Shown one piece after another: positions 53,562 to 62,632 of a DNA stretch of 64,000 bases. The stretch's first letter is position 1. Every line of letters starts with the position of its first letter. Under the pieces are notes generated by a model. The model did no database searches. It was not told the DNA's origin and saw only the letters and a program-made list of their open reading frames with translations. The position numbers were made by a program, and so were the translations under genes. The DNA comes from Bacillus sp. AFS037270 (lineage in GTDB: Bacteria > Bacillota > Bacilli > Bacillales_B > DSM-18226): the NCBI RefSeq assembly GCF_002585305.1, contig NZ_NUNF01000016.1:62001-126000 (forward strand). The letters are read 5' to 3'.

Positions 53562-55038
53562 TGATCTGATTTTTGAAATTAGTCGTCAAGGACGAGTGGG
53601 TTCAAGCCTTCCAGAAAGTGATGTTGCGAAAGTGGATATAAATGATAAACTTCCGCAGCATTTGATTCGAGATATTCCGGCAGAACTCCCGGAAGTGTCC
53701 GAACTGCAGCTTGTTCGCCATTATACAGCACTTTCGAATAAAAACCATGGAATCGATAACGGTTTCTATCCACTTGGTTCTTGTACAATGAAGTACAATC
53801 CAAAAATAAATGAAGATGTAGCCCGTTTGGAAGGGTTTAGCCGTATTCATCCATACCAGCCAACTGAAACCGTACAAGGCGCATTAGAAGTTTTATATGA
53901 ATTACAGGAAGAACTAGCTGTTATTACAGGAATGGATGCAGTGACATTACAGCCTTCAGCAGGAGCACAAGGTGAATGGACAGGGCTAATGATGGTCAAA
54001 GCCTACCATAAGCAAAAAGGTGAAGTGAGAACAAAAGTCCTCGTTCCGGATTCGGCACACGGAACAAACCCTGCAAGTGCATCCGTTGCCGGCTATGAAA
54101 CTATAACGATTCCATCCAATGAGCATGGGTTAGTCGATCTGGAAGAATTAAAGAAACATGTGGATGATAACACAGCAGCACTGATGTTGACAAATCCGAA
54201 TACGCTCGGACTGTTTGAAAAAGAAATTGTTGAAATTGCTAATGTTGTCCATGAAGCTGGCGGTTTATTGTACTATGACGGTGCGAATGCCAATGCGATT
54301 TTAGGAAAAACAACACCTGGTAAAATGGGCTTTGACATCGTGCATTTAAATCTTCATAAAACATTTACTACACCTCATGGCGGCGGCGGCCCAGGTGCTG
54401 GTCCAGTCGGCGTGAAAGAGAAGCTGATTCCGTTTTTACCAGTTCCACGAGTGGTCAAAGAAAATAATCAATATCAGCTAGATTATAACCAGCCTCTATC
54501 AATCGGTCGTGTGAAAGGGTATTATGGAAACTTTGGTATTCTATTGCGTGCGTACACCTATATTCGCACCATGGGACCTGAAGGATTACGTCAAGTATCG
54601 GAAGGTGCCGTCCTTCATGCGAACTATCTTCGCAAAAAGCTTGAGCCGTATTTTGATGCACCATATTCACAAATTTGTAAGCATGAATTTGTGTTATCCG
54701 GGTCAAGACAGAAAAAGTTAGGGGTAAGAACACTCGATATGGCCAAACGTCTGCTGGATTTTGGTTACCATCCGCCGACCATTTACTTCCCACTGAATGT
54801 GGAAGAGTGTTTGATGATCGAACCGACGGAAACCGAGTCAAAGGAAACCATGGATGCCTTTGCTGATGTGATGATTCAAATTGCCAAAGAGGTAGAGGAA
54901 AACCCAGGTATCGTATTAGAGGCACCGCATACAACGGTGATTGGCCGATTGGATGAAGTACAGGCAGCCAGACAACCGATTTTGCGTTATATAAAAGAGG
55001 AGTCAGCAGTGAAAGAAAAAGAAACAGTAAACGCATAA
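53548..55038 (+). CDS. gcvPB: Glycine dehydrogenase (decarboxylating) subunit 2
   Basis: 496 aa, C-terminal half of the split P protein, carrying the PLP lysine in '[18 protein letters not shown]'. '[18 protein letters not shown]' is also conserved. ATG 53548 has GGAGG 9 nt upstream, within the gcvPA end. A strong GC-rich hairpin follows its stop, so expression of lipA may drop behind it. Confidence 0.95.
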   Translation: MVEYNDLIFEISRQGRVGSSLPESDVAKVDINDKLPQHLIRDIPAELPEVSELQLVRHYTALSNKNHGIDNGFYPLGSCTMKYNPKINEDVARLEGFSRIHPYQPTETVQGALEVLYELQEELAVITGMDAVTLQPSAGAQGEWTGLMMVKAYHKQKGEVRTKVLVPDSAHGTNPASASVAGYETITIPSNEHGLVDLEELKKHVDDNTAALMLTNPNTLGLFEKEIVEIANVVHEAGGLLYYDGANANAILGKTTPGKMGFDIVHLNLHKTFTTPHGGGGPGAGPVGVKEKLIPFLPVPRVVKENNQYQLDYNQPLSIGRVKGYYGNFGILLRAYTYIRTMGPEGLRQVSEGAVLHANYLRKKLEPYFDAPYSQICKHEFVLSGSRQKKLGVRTLDMAKRLLDFGYHPPTIYFPLNVEECLMIEPTETESKETMDAFADVMIQIAKEVEENPGIVLEAPHTTVIGRLDEVQAARQPILRYIKEESAVKEKETVNA

Positions 55039-55048
55039 AATGAAACCT

Positions 55049-55084
55049 CCATCTGTGCAGCGGATACGCTGCACAGATGGTTTT
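55049..55084 (+). terminator. Strong hairpin terminator after gcvPB
   Basis: CCATCTGTGCAGCG (55049-55062), loop GATA, CGCTGCACAGATGG (55067-55080), followed by TTTTC: a perfect 14-bp stem with a short T-run. Termination may be partial, leaving some read-through to lipA. Confidence 0.8.
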
Positions 55085-55126
55085 CAAGTTAAAAGATAAT
55101 ACGATCCGTTCATAGGAGTGAATTAG

Positions 55127-56005
55127 ATGGCCACCGAGTATGTACGTAAACCAGAATGGCTCAAGATAAAATTAAATACGAATGAACAGTATACAGGTTT
55201 AAAAACGATGATGCGTGAAAAAAAACTTCACACAGTCTGTGAAGAAGCGAAATGCCCGAACATTCATGAATGCTGGGCATCACGAAAAACGGCAACCTTT
55301 ATGATTTTAGGAAGTATATGTACACGTGCCTGCAGATTCTGTGCGGTTCAAACGGGGCTGCCGACAGAGCTTGATTGGGAAGAGCCGGAGCGCGTCGCTG
55401 AATCTGTGGAGCAGATGGGGTTAAAGCATGTTGTGATTACTGCTGTTGCCCGTGACGATTTAAAAGATGGAGGAGCAGGGGTTTTTGCAGAAACGGTCAG
55501 AGCTGTAAGACGCCGTAATCCATTTTGCAGTATTGAAGTTCTTCCTTCCGATATGAATGGTGAGTATGACAACTTAAAGACATTAATGGATGCGAAGCCT
55601 GACATTTTAAATCACAATATTGAGACGGTAAAACGTTTATCACCAAAAATTCGAGCACGGGCTACCTACGAACGTTCCCTTGAATTTTTACGCCGGGCAA
55701 AAGAACTAAATGCTGCTATTCCAACAAAATCAAGTATTATGATTGGTCTTGGAGAAACAAAAGAAGAAATTATCGAAACGATGGACGATCTTCGTGTGAA
55801 CAATGTCGATATTATGACGATAGGCCAATATTTACAACCTACCAAACATCATTTAAAAGTTCAAAAATATTGGAGTCCGCAGGAGTTTGATGAACTAAAA
55901 GTAATAGCGATGTCAAAAGGATTTAGTCACTGCGAAGCCGGCCCGCTTGTTCGCTCCTCTTATCATGCTGATGAACAGGTCAATGCAGCAAAGGCGAATG
56001 CGTAA
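55127..56005 (+). CDS. lipA: Lipoyl synthase
   Basis: 292 aa. Both iron-sulfur sites are visible: auxiliary cluster Cys38, Cys43, Cys49 and radical-SAM cluster Cys65, Cys69, Cys72 ('CTRACRFC'), plus the C-terminal '[10 protein letters not shown]' serine. It inserts two sulfurs into octanoyl-GcvH. Its place behind the gcv genes suggests dedicated lipoylation of GcvH. ATG 55127 follows ATAGGAGTGAATTAG. Bacillus normally has one lipA, so this may be the only copy or a second one. Confidence 0.95.
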   Translation: MATEYVRKPEWLKIKLNTNEQYTGLKTMMREKKLHTVCEEAKCPNIHECWASRKTATFMILGSICTRACRFCAVQTGLPTELDWEEPERVAESVEQMGLKHVVITAVARDDLKDGGAGVFAETVRAVRRRNPFCSIEVLPSDMNGEYDNLKTLMDAKPDILNHNIETVKRLSPKIRARATYERSLEFLRRAKELNAAIPTKSSIMIGLGETKEEIIETMDDLRVNNVDIMTIGQYLQPTKHHLKVQKYWSPQEFDELKVIAMSKGFSHCEAGPLVRSSYHADEQVNAAKANA

Positions 56006-56040
56006 TCAAGGAAATGAGGCGTTAGGAGAGGTGAGGTCCG

Positions 56041-56346
56041 ATGATATTAAAAATGACAGAAGCAGCCATAAACAAGCTAAAAGAATTAGCTGGGAATGAA
56101 GAGGGAATTCCTCGGATTGATGCGGAAGTAGCTGGCGGATGCGGGATGTCAGTTAAGTTTTCTATTCTCTTTGATGAACCGCGTCGAAACGATATATACA
56201 TAGAGATAGAAGGGCTGCAGATCCGAATGGATCGCTTTACAAAACGTTATTTAGATGAAGAAACAGTAATTGATTATCAAGACGACCATGGTTTTTTAGT
56301 CGGAGACAGCTTTATCTCAAGTGCGTGTGCAATCGAAATAGATTAA
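56041..56346 (+). CDS. HesB/IscA-like iron-sulfur carrier family protein
   Basis: 101 aa. 'GGCGMSVKFSILFDEP' and the C-terminal 'SACAIEID' fit the small HesB/YneR-type branch of A-type Fe-S proteins, although the classical CGCG motif is reduced to single cysteines. It starts 35 bp after lipA with AGGAGAGGTGAGG upstream. It might supply cluster or sulfur to LipA (inference). Confidence 0.75.
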   Translation: MILKMTEAAINKLKELAGNEEGIPRIDAEVAGGCGMSVKFSILFDEPRRNDIYIEIEGLQIRMDRFTKRYLDEETVIDYQDDHGFLVGDSFISSACAIEID

Positions 56347-56452
56347 TAGGAACCTGGCTAATGTTAGTGTCCTCGGAGAATCACCTGTTTTAACACTATA
56401 AATCAAAGTTTTCCTGTAGGTAATATGGGTATTATAGAAAGGAGAAATGAAA

Positions 56453-57853
56453 ATGACAAAAGAATATGACATTGTGATTATCGGCGGGGGACCAGGAGGC
56501 TACGTTGCTGCCATACGCGCCTCACAATTAGGCTTAAAAGTGGCGGTAGTCGAAAAAGGAAAAGTCGGTGGAACATGCCTTCATGCCGGATGTATTCCAA
56601 CCAAGGCCTTATTAAGAAGTGCAGAATTATATGCACAAACAAAAAATGCAAATCGATATGGTGTCATTGCCCCAGAAGTTGGACTTGATTTTACAAAGGT
56701 ACAAGCTCGGAAAGAAGAAATTCAGGACCGACTGTATAAAGGGATACAACATTTAATGAAAAAAGGAAAAATCGATATTTATGAGGGGAAAGGAAGTATC
56801 TTGGAGTCAAAGGATGTGTTAGTTCAATTAAACAATGATGAAGGGGAAGTCATTGTAAGTCCTCGGAATATTTTAATTGCAACAGGTTCTCGCCCAAGAA
56901 CATTTCTGGGCTTGGAAGCGGATGAAAAGTATGTCATGACATCAGATGAAGCGTTAGAAATGGAAACGTTACCAAAATCAATTATCATTGTGGGCGGAGG
57001 AGTAATTGGAATCGAATGGGCATCGATGCTAGTAGACTTCGACATCCAGGTTACAGTGATTGAATATGCTGATCGAATTTTACCAACTGAAGATAAAGAT
57101 GTTTCAAAGGAAATCCAGCGCTTACTAAAGAAAAAAGGCGTGAAAATCGTCACAGGGGCAAAGGTGCTCTCAGAAACGCTTGAAAAAGGTGATGGTGTTT
57201 CGATCAAGGCGGAGCATAAAGAGAAAGAAGTGCCATTTTCTGCAGACAAACTTTTAGTATCCGTAGGCAGGCTGCCGAATATAGAAGGGATTGGACTTGA
57301 TAAAACAGCGATTGAAATGAATGGGGTTTTTATCAAAACAAATGAATTCTATCAAACAAATGAACCCAACATCTACGCAATTGGTGATGTTATTGGGGGA
57401 TTACAGCTGGCCCATGTCGCCTCACATGAGGGAATCATTGCTATTGAACATATGGCAGGAAAAAATCCTAAAGTGCTTGATCCAACTCAAGTTCCAAAAT
57501 GTGTATACTGCAGTCCAGAAGTAGCAAGTGTTGGACTTACAGAAGATGATGCGAAGGAGAAAGGATTTCAAGTTAAAACCGGTAAATTCTCATTCCGGGC
57601 GATCGGAAAGGCCCTCGTTTTTGGTGAATCAGACGGATTTATCAAACTTGTTGTTGAAGAAGGAACAAATAAAATGTTAGGTGCCCATATGGTGGGTCCC
57701 CATGTAACAGATATGATTACAGAGTTTGGATTAGCCCAAGTTTTGAATGCAACGTCAATGGATATTGCTCATATGATCCATCCACACCCAACATTAGCCG
57801 AAGCGATTGGTGAAGCAGCGCTTGATGTAGATGGAAAGGCAATACATGCATAA
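56453..57853 (+). CDS. lpdA: Dihydrolipoyl dehydrogenase (E3 / L protein)
   Basis: 466 aa. FAD motif 'IIGGGPGGYVAA', redox disulfide Cys42/Cys47 in 'GGTCLHAGCIPT', NAD motif 'IVGGGVIGIEWA' and the C-terminal 'MIHPHPTLAEA' His-Glu pair. It reoxidises dihydrolipoyl-GcvH. ATG 56453 is preferred to 56447 because GGAG then has 8-nt spacing. With P, H, T and L all local, the cleavage system is self-contained. Confidence 0.94.
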   Translation: MTKEYDIVIIGGGPGGYVAAIRASQLGLKVAVVEKGKVGGTCLHAGCIPTKALLRSAELYAQTKNANRYGVIAPEVGLDFTKVQARKEEIQDRLYKGIQHLMKKGKIDIYEGKGSILESKDVLVQLNNDEGEVIVSPRNILIATGSRPRTFLGLEADEKYVMTSDEALEMETLPKSIIIVGGGVIGIEWASMLVDFDIQVTVIEYADRILPTEDKDVSKEIQRLLKKKGVKIVTGAKVLSETLEKGDGVSIKAEHKEKEVPFSADKLLVSVGRLPNIEGIGLDKTAIEMNGVFIKTNEFYQTNEPNIYAIGDVIGGLQLAHVASHEGIIAIEHMAGKNPKVLDPTQVPKCVYCSPEVASVGLTEDDAKEKGFQVKTGKFSFRAIGKALVFGESDGFIKLVVEEGTNKMLGAHMVGPHVTDMITEFGLAQVLNATSMDIAHMIHPHPTLAEAIGEAALDVDGKAIHA

Positions 57854-57996
57854 GTCGAATACTTTAAGAATGAGAGTGTTATAAAATAGAACAACTATTT
57901 CAAGAGTATGAGAGGATTCCTCTTGGGCGGGACGAGTAGCCCTTCTAATCAATTCATTTCACATAAATCATATGCCTAAGGATGGTGTGAGCAAGG

Positions 57997-58863
57997 ATGA
58001 CAAAAGTAAACCTGAACCGTGTTAAACTATTAATTTCTTGTCCAGAAAAGCCTGGTATTATCTCAAAAGTAACGAATTTTTTATTAGAACACAAGGTGAA
58101 TATTGTACATTTTGACCAACATACGACAGATCCAAACTCAGGTATATTTTTTATGCGGATCGAGTTTGAAATGAAAGAATCTGATTCTTCATTTGAAAAA
58201 CTAGAACAGGATTTACATGTAATGGGACGGGACTATAGTTTAGATTGGCAGCTGAGCAGTAATGAAAAAAGAAAGCGAATGGCCATCTTTGTTTCCAAAG
58301 CAGACCATTGTCTCAATGAGCTTCTTTGGCGCTGGAAATCCAAGGAAATCGTGGTGGATATCCCTTTGGTCATCAGTAATCATCCCGATTTAAAAGAAGT
58401 CGTTGAGGGGTATGGCATCCCTTTTTATCATATCCCCATGTCTCGTGAAACGAAAGAAGAGGCCGAACAGAAGGCATTAGAACTATTGGAAGGGAAGGTA
58501 GACTTTATTGTCCTGGCAAGGTATATGCAAATTCTTTCCCCCAATTTTATTTCCCATTTTCCTAATCAAATTATTAACATCCATCACTCGTTCTTACCGG
58601 CATTTGTTGGGGCAAATCCTTATGTGAGAGCGTTTAATCGAGGTGTAAAGTTAATCGGGGCAACGGCACATTATGTAACAAATGATCTTGATGAAGGACC
58701 AATTATTGAACAAGATGTACAACGGATTAATCATCGCTATACAGTAGAAGATTTAAAGACGGCTGGACGTCATGTGGAAAAAAGGGTTCTTGCCGAGGCA
58801 GTTTCCTGGCATGTTGAAGATAAAGTACTAGTCCATGGCAATAAAACGATTGTTTTTACATGA
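57997..58863 (+). CDS. purU: Formyltetrahydrofolate deformylase
   Basis: 288 aa. N-terminal ACT domain ('ISCPEKPGIISKVTNFLLEH', 'TDPNSGIFFMRIEF') followed by a formyltransferase-fold hydrolase ('IPLVISNHPDLK', 'RYMQILS', 'INIHHSFLPAF' with the catalytic His, and 'DEGPIIEQD' with the catalytic Asp). It cleaves 10-formyl-THF to formate and THF. After a glycine cleavage operon it may keep free THF available when one-carbon units pile up (inference). ATG 57997 follows AAGGATGGTGTGAGC. Confidence 0.92.
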   Translation: MTKVNLNRVKLLISCPEKPGIISKVTNFLLEHKVNIVHFDQHTTDPNSGIFFMRIEFEMKESDSSFEKLEQDLHVMGRDYSLDWQLSSNEKRKRMAIFVSKADHCLNELLWRWKSKEIVVDIPLVISNHPDLKEVVEGYGIPFYHIPMSRETKEEAEQKALELLEGKVDFIVLARYMQILSPNFISHFPNQIINIHHSFLPAFVGANPYVRAFNRGVKLIGATAHYVTNDLDEGPIIEQDVQRINHRYTVEDLKTAGRHVEKRVLAEAVSWHVEDKVLVHGNKTIVFT

Positions 58864-58895
58864 GTTTAAACGGTAGATGATAGGAGATGAGGTTA

Positions 58896-59078
58896 TTGGC
58901 AGGGAATGAACGCTTACTAGGCGTTATTCATTTCATATTAGCTATTCTTTGGATATGGATTTTTCTTCAAAGCAAACGAAGGAAATCGGTAAACTACATA
59001 CATATCATGCTACTGCTTTTTGCCGTTGGTATTTTAATTAATTCGCTATATAAAGTGATTAATCGTTGGTGGTATTAG
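58896..59078 (+). CDS. Small two-helix membrane protein
   Basis: 60 aa with helices 'LLGVIHFILAILWIWIFL' and 'IHIMLLLFAVGILINSLY' and a basic loop between. TTG 58896 has AGGAG 9 nt upstream, whereas ATG 58887 would have no spacing. No family is recognised. It lies 24 bp after purU and ends in a strong terminator, so it is the last gene of that unit. Confidence 0.6.
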   Translation: MAGNERLLGVIHFILAILWIWIFLQSKRRKSVNYIHIMLLLFAVGILINSLYKVINRWWY

Positions 59079-59086
59079 GATAGTAG

Positions 59087-59126
59087 AAAAAGCTTGCGGA
59101 TGATGTATTATCTGCAAGCTTTTTTA
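59087..59126 (+). terminator. Rho-independent terminator after the purU unit
   Basis: AAAAAGCTTGC (59087-59097) pairs with GCAAGCTTTTT (59114-59124) with a T-run. Confidence 0.9.
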
Positions 59127-59242
59127 ATCAGAAATTGGTAAAAAATATCCTAGGTGCTGATTGAAGTACAAAACTCCAGTAGATAGGATTAATGATAAAA
59201 TTATAATTTTAAGAAAATATCGAAAGATAAGTAAATTATTGT

Positions 59243-59330
59243 TATAATTAAATATCCAAAAGGAATAATTGAAAACAAAAAGTCTTCCGGACAACCGATG
59301 TCATGAACGTACAATGTTCATGCTTTTTTT
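59243..59330 (+). promoter_or_regulatory. Short leader with terminator before the argH-like gene
   Basis: TATAAT at 59243-59248 (weak -35 TCGAAA 17 bp upstream) should start a transcript near 59255. CATGAAC (59302-59308) pairs with GTTCATG (59316-59322), followed by CTTTTTTT. The roughly 75-nt transcript would end about 115 bp before the gene, so this looks like an attenuator or a small RNA. No known riboswitch class was recognised. Confidence 0.55.
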
Positions 59331-59445
59331 ATAAGTATAAAAGGCTGCAGACCAAAATAAACAAAAGATTGCGAACCTCTTTCTCTTGTTTCATTTACTA
59401 AAGTTTGCTTGTCAGTATGTTAGGGATTTTTTAGGGGGGATTGTG

Positions 59446-60981
59446 ATGGATAGTAAGGAGAGCATTTTGAAAAAGGAAGGATGGAAGTTTCCTGGAGCGA
59501 CTTATTCAGAGGTAGTATTGGCACCTGCTTATGAGCACGCCAAACAAACTTTACTAGAGCCGATGCTAGCAGTCCATAAAGCCCATCTAATTATGCTGGT
59601 GGAACAAGGGTTGTTGGAGGTGAATGAAGCTTACCAAATCCTGACAGGTATTTACGCACTTGATAAGGAGGCACTTCTTCAATCCACCTATGATGGACAG
59701 TACGAGGATCTCTTTTTCCTTGTAGAAAGCCAAATAATGAATGTTGCCGGCGAAATTGGTGGAAGTTTGCACCTTGCCAGGAGTCGGAACGATATGGGTG
59801 TTGCAATGTACAGGATGGTTCTTAGGGACAAGATTCTTCTCGCCATTGAAGCGCTGCTTTCCTTTCAAGAAACCCTTTTGAGGGTGATTGATACCTATAA
59901 GGAAACCATTGTCCTAGGGCATACTCATACGCAGCAGGCCCAGCCGATGACGTTCTCCCATTATCTACTAGGAATGTACGATGTCGTTGACCGTGACTTA
60001 AAAAGATTGAAGGCAGCCTATGATACATGCAATGCCAGTCCTCTCGGCGCGGCGGCCCTCACTACGACTGGATTTCCGATTGACCGAAAAAGGATCGCAG
60101 AGTTATTAGGATTCCCGAAAATCATCAAGAGTGCCTATGATTCAATTGGCGGTGCTGATTATTTAGGGGAAATTGCCACAGCGATCCAATTAACCTTTAT
60201 CAATCTCGGCCGATTTTCACAAGATCTTCTCTTATGGTCCAGTCAGGAATTTTCAGCGATCCGTGTGGCAGACCCCTATGTGCAAACGAGTTCCATTATG
60301 CCGCAAAAAAGAAATCCCGTTTCACTAGAGCATATTCGGGCATTAAGCTCAAGCGGGATTGGAAATGCCCAAACAGTACTTCAAATGTTACATAACACAC
60401 CATACGGTGATATAAACGATACCGAAGATGACCTTCAGCCTTATTTATGGAAGGGCCTGCACCTCATGGATCAAGTTTTTCGGTTAACAAAAGTGGTGGT
60501 TGGAACGATAGACGTAAATGAAGCACTGTTAAAAAGAAGGGCTCAAGAAAGTTTTGCGACGATTACCGAATTAGCCGATACCCTGTTTAGGGAAGCAAAC
60601 ATCCCGTTCCGGACCTCTCATTCCATTGCCAGTCAGGTGGTGAAAATTGCCTTGGCCAGAGGACTAAATGCGACTCATGTCACATCTGTACTCGTAGATG
60701 AAGCGGCAAAAGCAGTTGTCGGATTTCCGTTGAATTTACCGGAGGAGGTCATTCGCACAGCAATGGACCCAGAACACTTTGTGAAAATTCGGTCGCTGCC
60801 TGGCGGACCAGCACCAGAGGAAATGCAGCGGGCCATTGTGGAAAGAGAAGCTAGTCTACACCACCAAATTTCTTTACTCCATACGGAGGTTAATCGAATT
60901 AAAGTTTGTAAGGAAAAACTTGATCAACTGACAACTCATTGGGGCAAAAAGGATGAAGACGATATCAATACAGGACATTGA
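59446..60981 (+). CDS. Argininosuccinate lyase-family enzyme, probably a catabolic paralogue
   Basis: 511 aa. Fumarase/aspartase superfamily signature 'SSIMPQKRNPVS' (282-293), 'ARSRNDMGVAMYRM' and 'GHTHTQQAQPMTFSHYL' (158-174) match ArgH. ArgH is about 460 aa; this protein has an extra C-terminal stretch ('HQISLLHTEVNRIKVCKE'). No argG or other arginine gene is near. Neighbours are a TauD-type dioxygenase and a sulfonate-type ABC transporter, so it may cleave an N-succinyl or related C-N bond in an imported compound (inference); EDDS-lyase-like enzymes are known relatives. ATG 59446 follows AGGGGGGATTGTG. Confidence 0.75.
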   Translation: MDSKESILKKEGWKFPGATYSEVVLAPAYEHAKQTLLEPMLAVHKAHLIMLVEQGLLEVNEAYQILTGIYALDKEALLQSTYDGQYEDLFFLVESQIMNVAGEIGGSLHLARSRNDMGVAMYRMVLRDKILLAIEALLSFQETLLRVIDTYKETIVLGHTHTQQAQPMTFSHYLLGMYDVVDRDLKRLKAAYDTCNASPLGAAALTTTGFPIDRKRIAELLGFPKIIKSAYDSIGGADYLGEIATAIQLTFINLGRFSQDLLLWSSQEFSAIRVADPYVQTSSIMPQKRNPVSLEHIRALSSSGIGNAQTVLQMLHNTPYGDINDTEDDLQPYLWKGLHLMDQVFRLTKVVVGTIDVNEALLKRRAQESFATITELADTLFREANIPFRTSHSIASQVVKIALARGLNATHVTSVLVDEAAKAVVGFPLNLPEEVIRTAMDPEHFVKIRSLPGGPAPEEMQRAIVEREASLHHQISLLHTEVNRIKVCKEKLDQLTTHWGKKDEDDINTGH

Positions 60982-61091
60982 TGAAGGCGGTACTTAGGAA
61001 AATTCGCGAAAAAGAATAGAAAGATGCTTGTGATGTGATTGGAGTTCTGGATTTGCGACTGTGGCGTACGTGATGCCTGTGTCAAATCACT

Positions 61092-61140
61092 AAAAAAGCC
61101 TAATTTCTCAATATATTAAGGAGAAATTAGGCTTTTTTAT
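61092..61140. terminator. Perfect 18-bp bidirectional terminator
   Basis: AAAAAAGCCTAATTTCTC (61092-61109) and GAGAAATTAGGCTTTTTT (61121-61138) around an 11-nt loop. It separates the convergent argH-like and tauD-like genes and can serve both. Confidence 0.93.
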
Positions 61141-61238
61141 TTTCCGATAACATTTATGTTGTGTATAACGCTTTAATACGACCCATTTTGGGGAGAACTA
61201 TTTCCTAACTTTACATTATCTGATGGAAAGAAGATTAC

Positions 61239-62150
61239 CTATTGAATCTTTTTAACTTTTGTTTTTGTAATACTACGGCGACCATCTAAACTAATAGGTT
61301 CCTCTCCATCAATGGTAATTCTTCGGACAACTCTTTGTGCATTGCCATAGTCATTCACTGCATAATGTTGGGTTGCACGATTATCCCAAATGATGACATC
61401 CCCCGCTTTCCATTTCCAGCGGACCGTATTTTCGAGTTGTGTAACATGTCCTTGCAGGATCGAGAATAAATGTGCTGAATCAGTGGAAGAAAGCCCGATA
61501 AAGTTTTTCACAAAATGACCGAGTAGGAGATGGCGCTCTCCTGTTTCAGGATGTACATGGACAACGGGATGTTCGGTTTCATAGATGGTAGAAGTAAAGA
61601 TTTCATCATGGCGTTTTTTCGCTTCAGCAGAAACATTCGTGTGCTTGGCTGCATAATCGTAAGCATTCGTATGGACTGCCCATAATTGATCCGCCAGATT
61701 TTGTAATTCTGTTGGCAGGTTTTCATAGGCAGTAGCTGTGTTTGCCCAAACGGTATCGCCTCCTGCCTCTGGTATTACTACTCCGCGTAGAATGGAGAAT
61801 TTAGGGTACGCCGCTTCAAACGTCACATCCGTATGCCATGAATTGGCACGGCCGCCATGATCAGAATGAAGTTCTAATATATAGTTTGTGCCAACTTTTG
61901 CTGGAACAGTTGGGTGAACCACTGGGTTACCAAGTAGTTTTGCAAATGCTTCTTGTCCTTGATCATCTAGGTGATTCTGATCACGGAAGAAAACAACCTT
62001 ATACTTTAATAGTGCTTCACGGATGGATTTAACCGTATCCGAGTCGAGTTCACCGGAAAGTTTCACCCCTGATATTTTTGCTCCAATACGTCCAGCCACT
62101 GGTGTTATTATGATTGCTGCTCCATTTTGCACTTCTTTAACATTACTCAT
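61239..62150 (-). CDS. TauD/TfdA-family Fe(II)/2-oxoglutarate dioxygenase
   Basis: 303 aa. The iron triad is present: His106 and Asp108 in 'NSWHTDVTF' and His262 in 'ATQHYAVND', with Arg273/276 for 2-oxoglutarate. Such enzymes hydroxylate taurine, alkyl sulfates or related molecules so that sulfite, sulfate or an aldehyde is released. A sulfonate-type ABC transporter diverges from it, supporting a role in sulfur or carbon supply. ATG 62150 has AAGGAGG 8 nt upstream; the longer frame to 62228 runs through leader hairpins. The exact substrate is unknown. Confidence 0.85.
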   Translation of the reverse strand: MSNVKEVQNGAAIIITPVAGRIGAKISGVKLSGELDSDTVKSIREALLKYKVVFFRDQNHLDDQGQEAFAKLLGNPVVHPTVPAKVGTNYILELHSDHGGRANSWHTDVTFEAAYPKFSILRGVVIPEAGGDTVWANTATAYENLPTELQNLADQLWAVHTNAYDYAAKHTNVSAEAKKRHDEIFTSTIYETEHPVVHVHPETGERHLLLGHFVKNFIGLSSTDSAHLFSILQGHVTQLENTVRWKWKAGDVIIWDNRATQHYAVNDYGNAQRVVRRITIDGEEPISLDGRRSITKTKVKKIQ

Positions 62151-62216
62151 TTTTATTTCCTCCTTGTTTTTAGCCGCAAAAGCGGCGCATTGATAATGGA
62201 CCGATAAGACAAAAGA

Positions 62217-62253
62217 AAGCCAGAGCATATGGCTCTGGCTTCCAGGTGACTGG
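62217..62253 (-). promoter_or_regulatory. Leader hairpins before the tauD-like gene (candidate attenuator)
   Basis: AAGCCAGAGC (62217-62226) and GCTCTGGCTT (62232-62241) form a 10-bp stem. On the minus strand it is followed by TCTTTTGTCTT, a terminator-like run, 67 bp before the start codon. Immediately upstream in the transcript CCAG-TCAC-CTGG (62242-62253) makes another small hairpin. The promoter at 62304-62332 gives a leader of about 147 nt. Confidence 0.55.
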
Positions 62254-62303
62254 TCAGCAATTCATTTGAATGTTAATTATGTAATCCCTATCGGTTTAAT
62301 GTG

Positions 62304-62332
62304 ATTTTAAATTGTCTAATTACTTCTGTCAA
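62304..62332 (-). promoter_or_regulatory. Sigma-A promoter for the tauD-like gene
   Basis: Read on the minus strand: TTGACA (62332-62327), 17-bp spacer, TAAAAT (62309-62304). Confidence 0.7.
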
Positions 62333-62391
62333 TAATTTAAAAATAAATAGGCTGATAGAAAAATTTAATTTAGAAAATTTTTAATATTCCG

Positions 62392-62420
62392 TTGACGGAT
62401 GAAAATGAAACTGATAGGAT
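62392..62420 (+). promoter_or_regulatory. Sigma-A promoter for the ABC transporter operon
   Basis: TTGACG (62392-62397), 17-bp spacer, TAGGAT (62415-62420). Transcription would start near 62427, about 205 nt before the first gene. Confidence 0.65.
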
Positions 62421-62463
62421 AGTGAAAACCAAGTAGTCCAATGGGAAATTAAATATATATCCA

Positions 62464-62515
62464 CCGGTCGACCGGAGACTTTTCTTTTAAAAGATAGGTC
62501 TCCGGTTTTTTTTTT
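62464..62515 (+). promoter_or_regulatory. Overlapping palindrome and terminator (candidate attenuator) before the ABC operon
   Basis: CCGGAGAC (62472-62479) pairs with GTCTCCGG (62498-62505), with inner CTTTT/AAAAG, followed by ten T residues: a strong terminator inside the leader. CCGGTCGACCGG (62464-62475) is a perfect 12-bp palindrome that uses the same CCGG, so the two folds compete. Confidence 0.65.
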
Positions 62516-62632
62516 CGAGAAATAGGTACGCAAATTAGAATGTGCCCTTAATTAATCTTATTTTTCGTTACCAGTAAAGGTTATCTCGATTGGATGGATT
62601 GGTTTTAATCTTAAGAGAAGGAAGGGAATGTT

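Noticed and set aside
57854..57996. Possible terminator between lpdA and purU (GGGCGGGACGAGTAGCCC)
   Set aside because: The stem is only a few base pairs, with no T-run.
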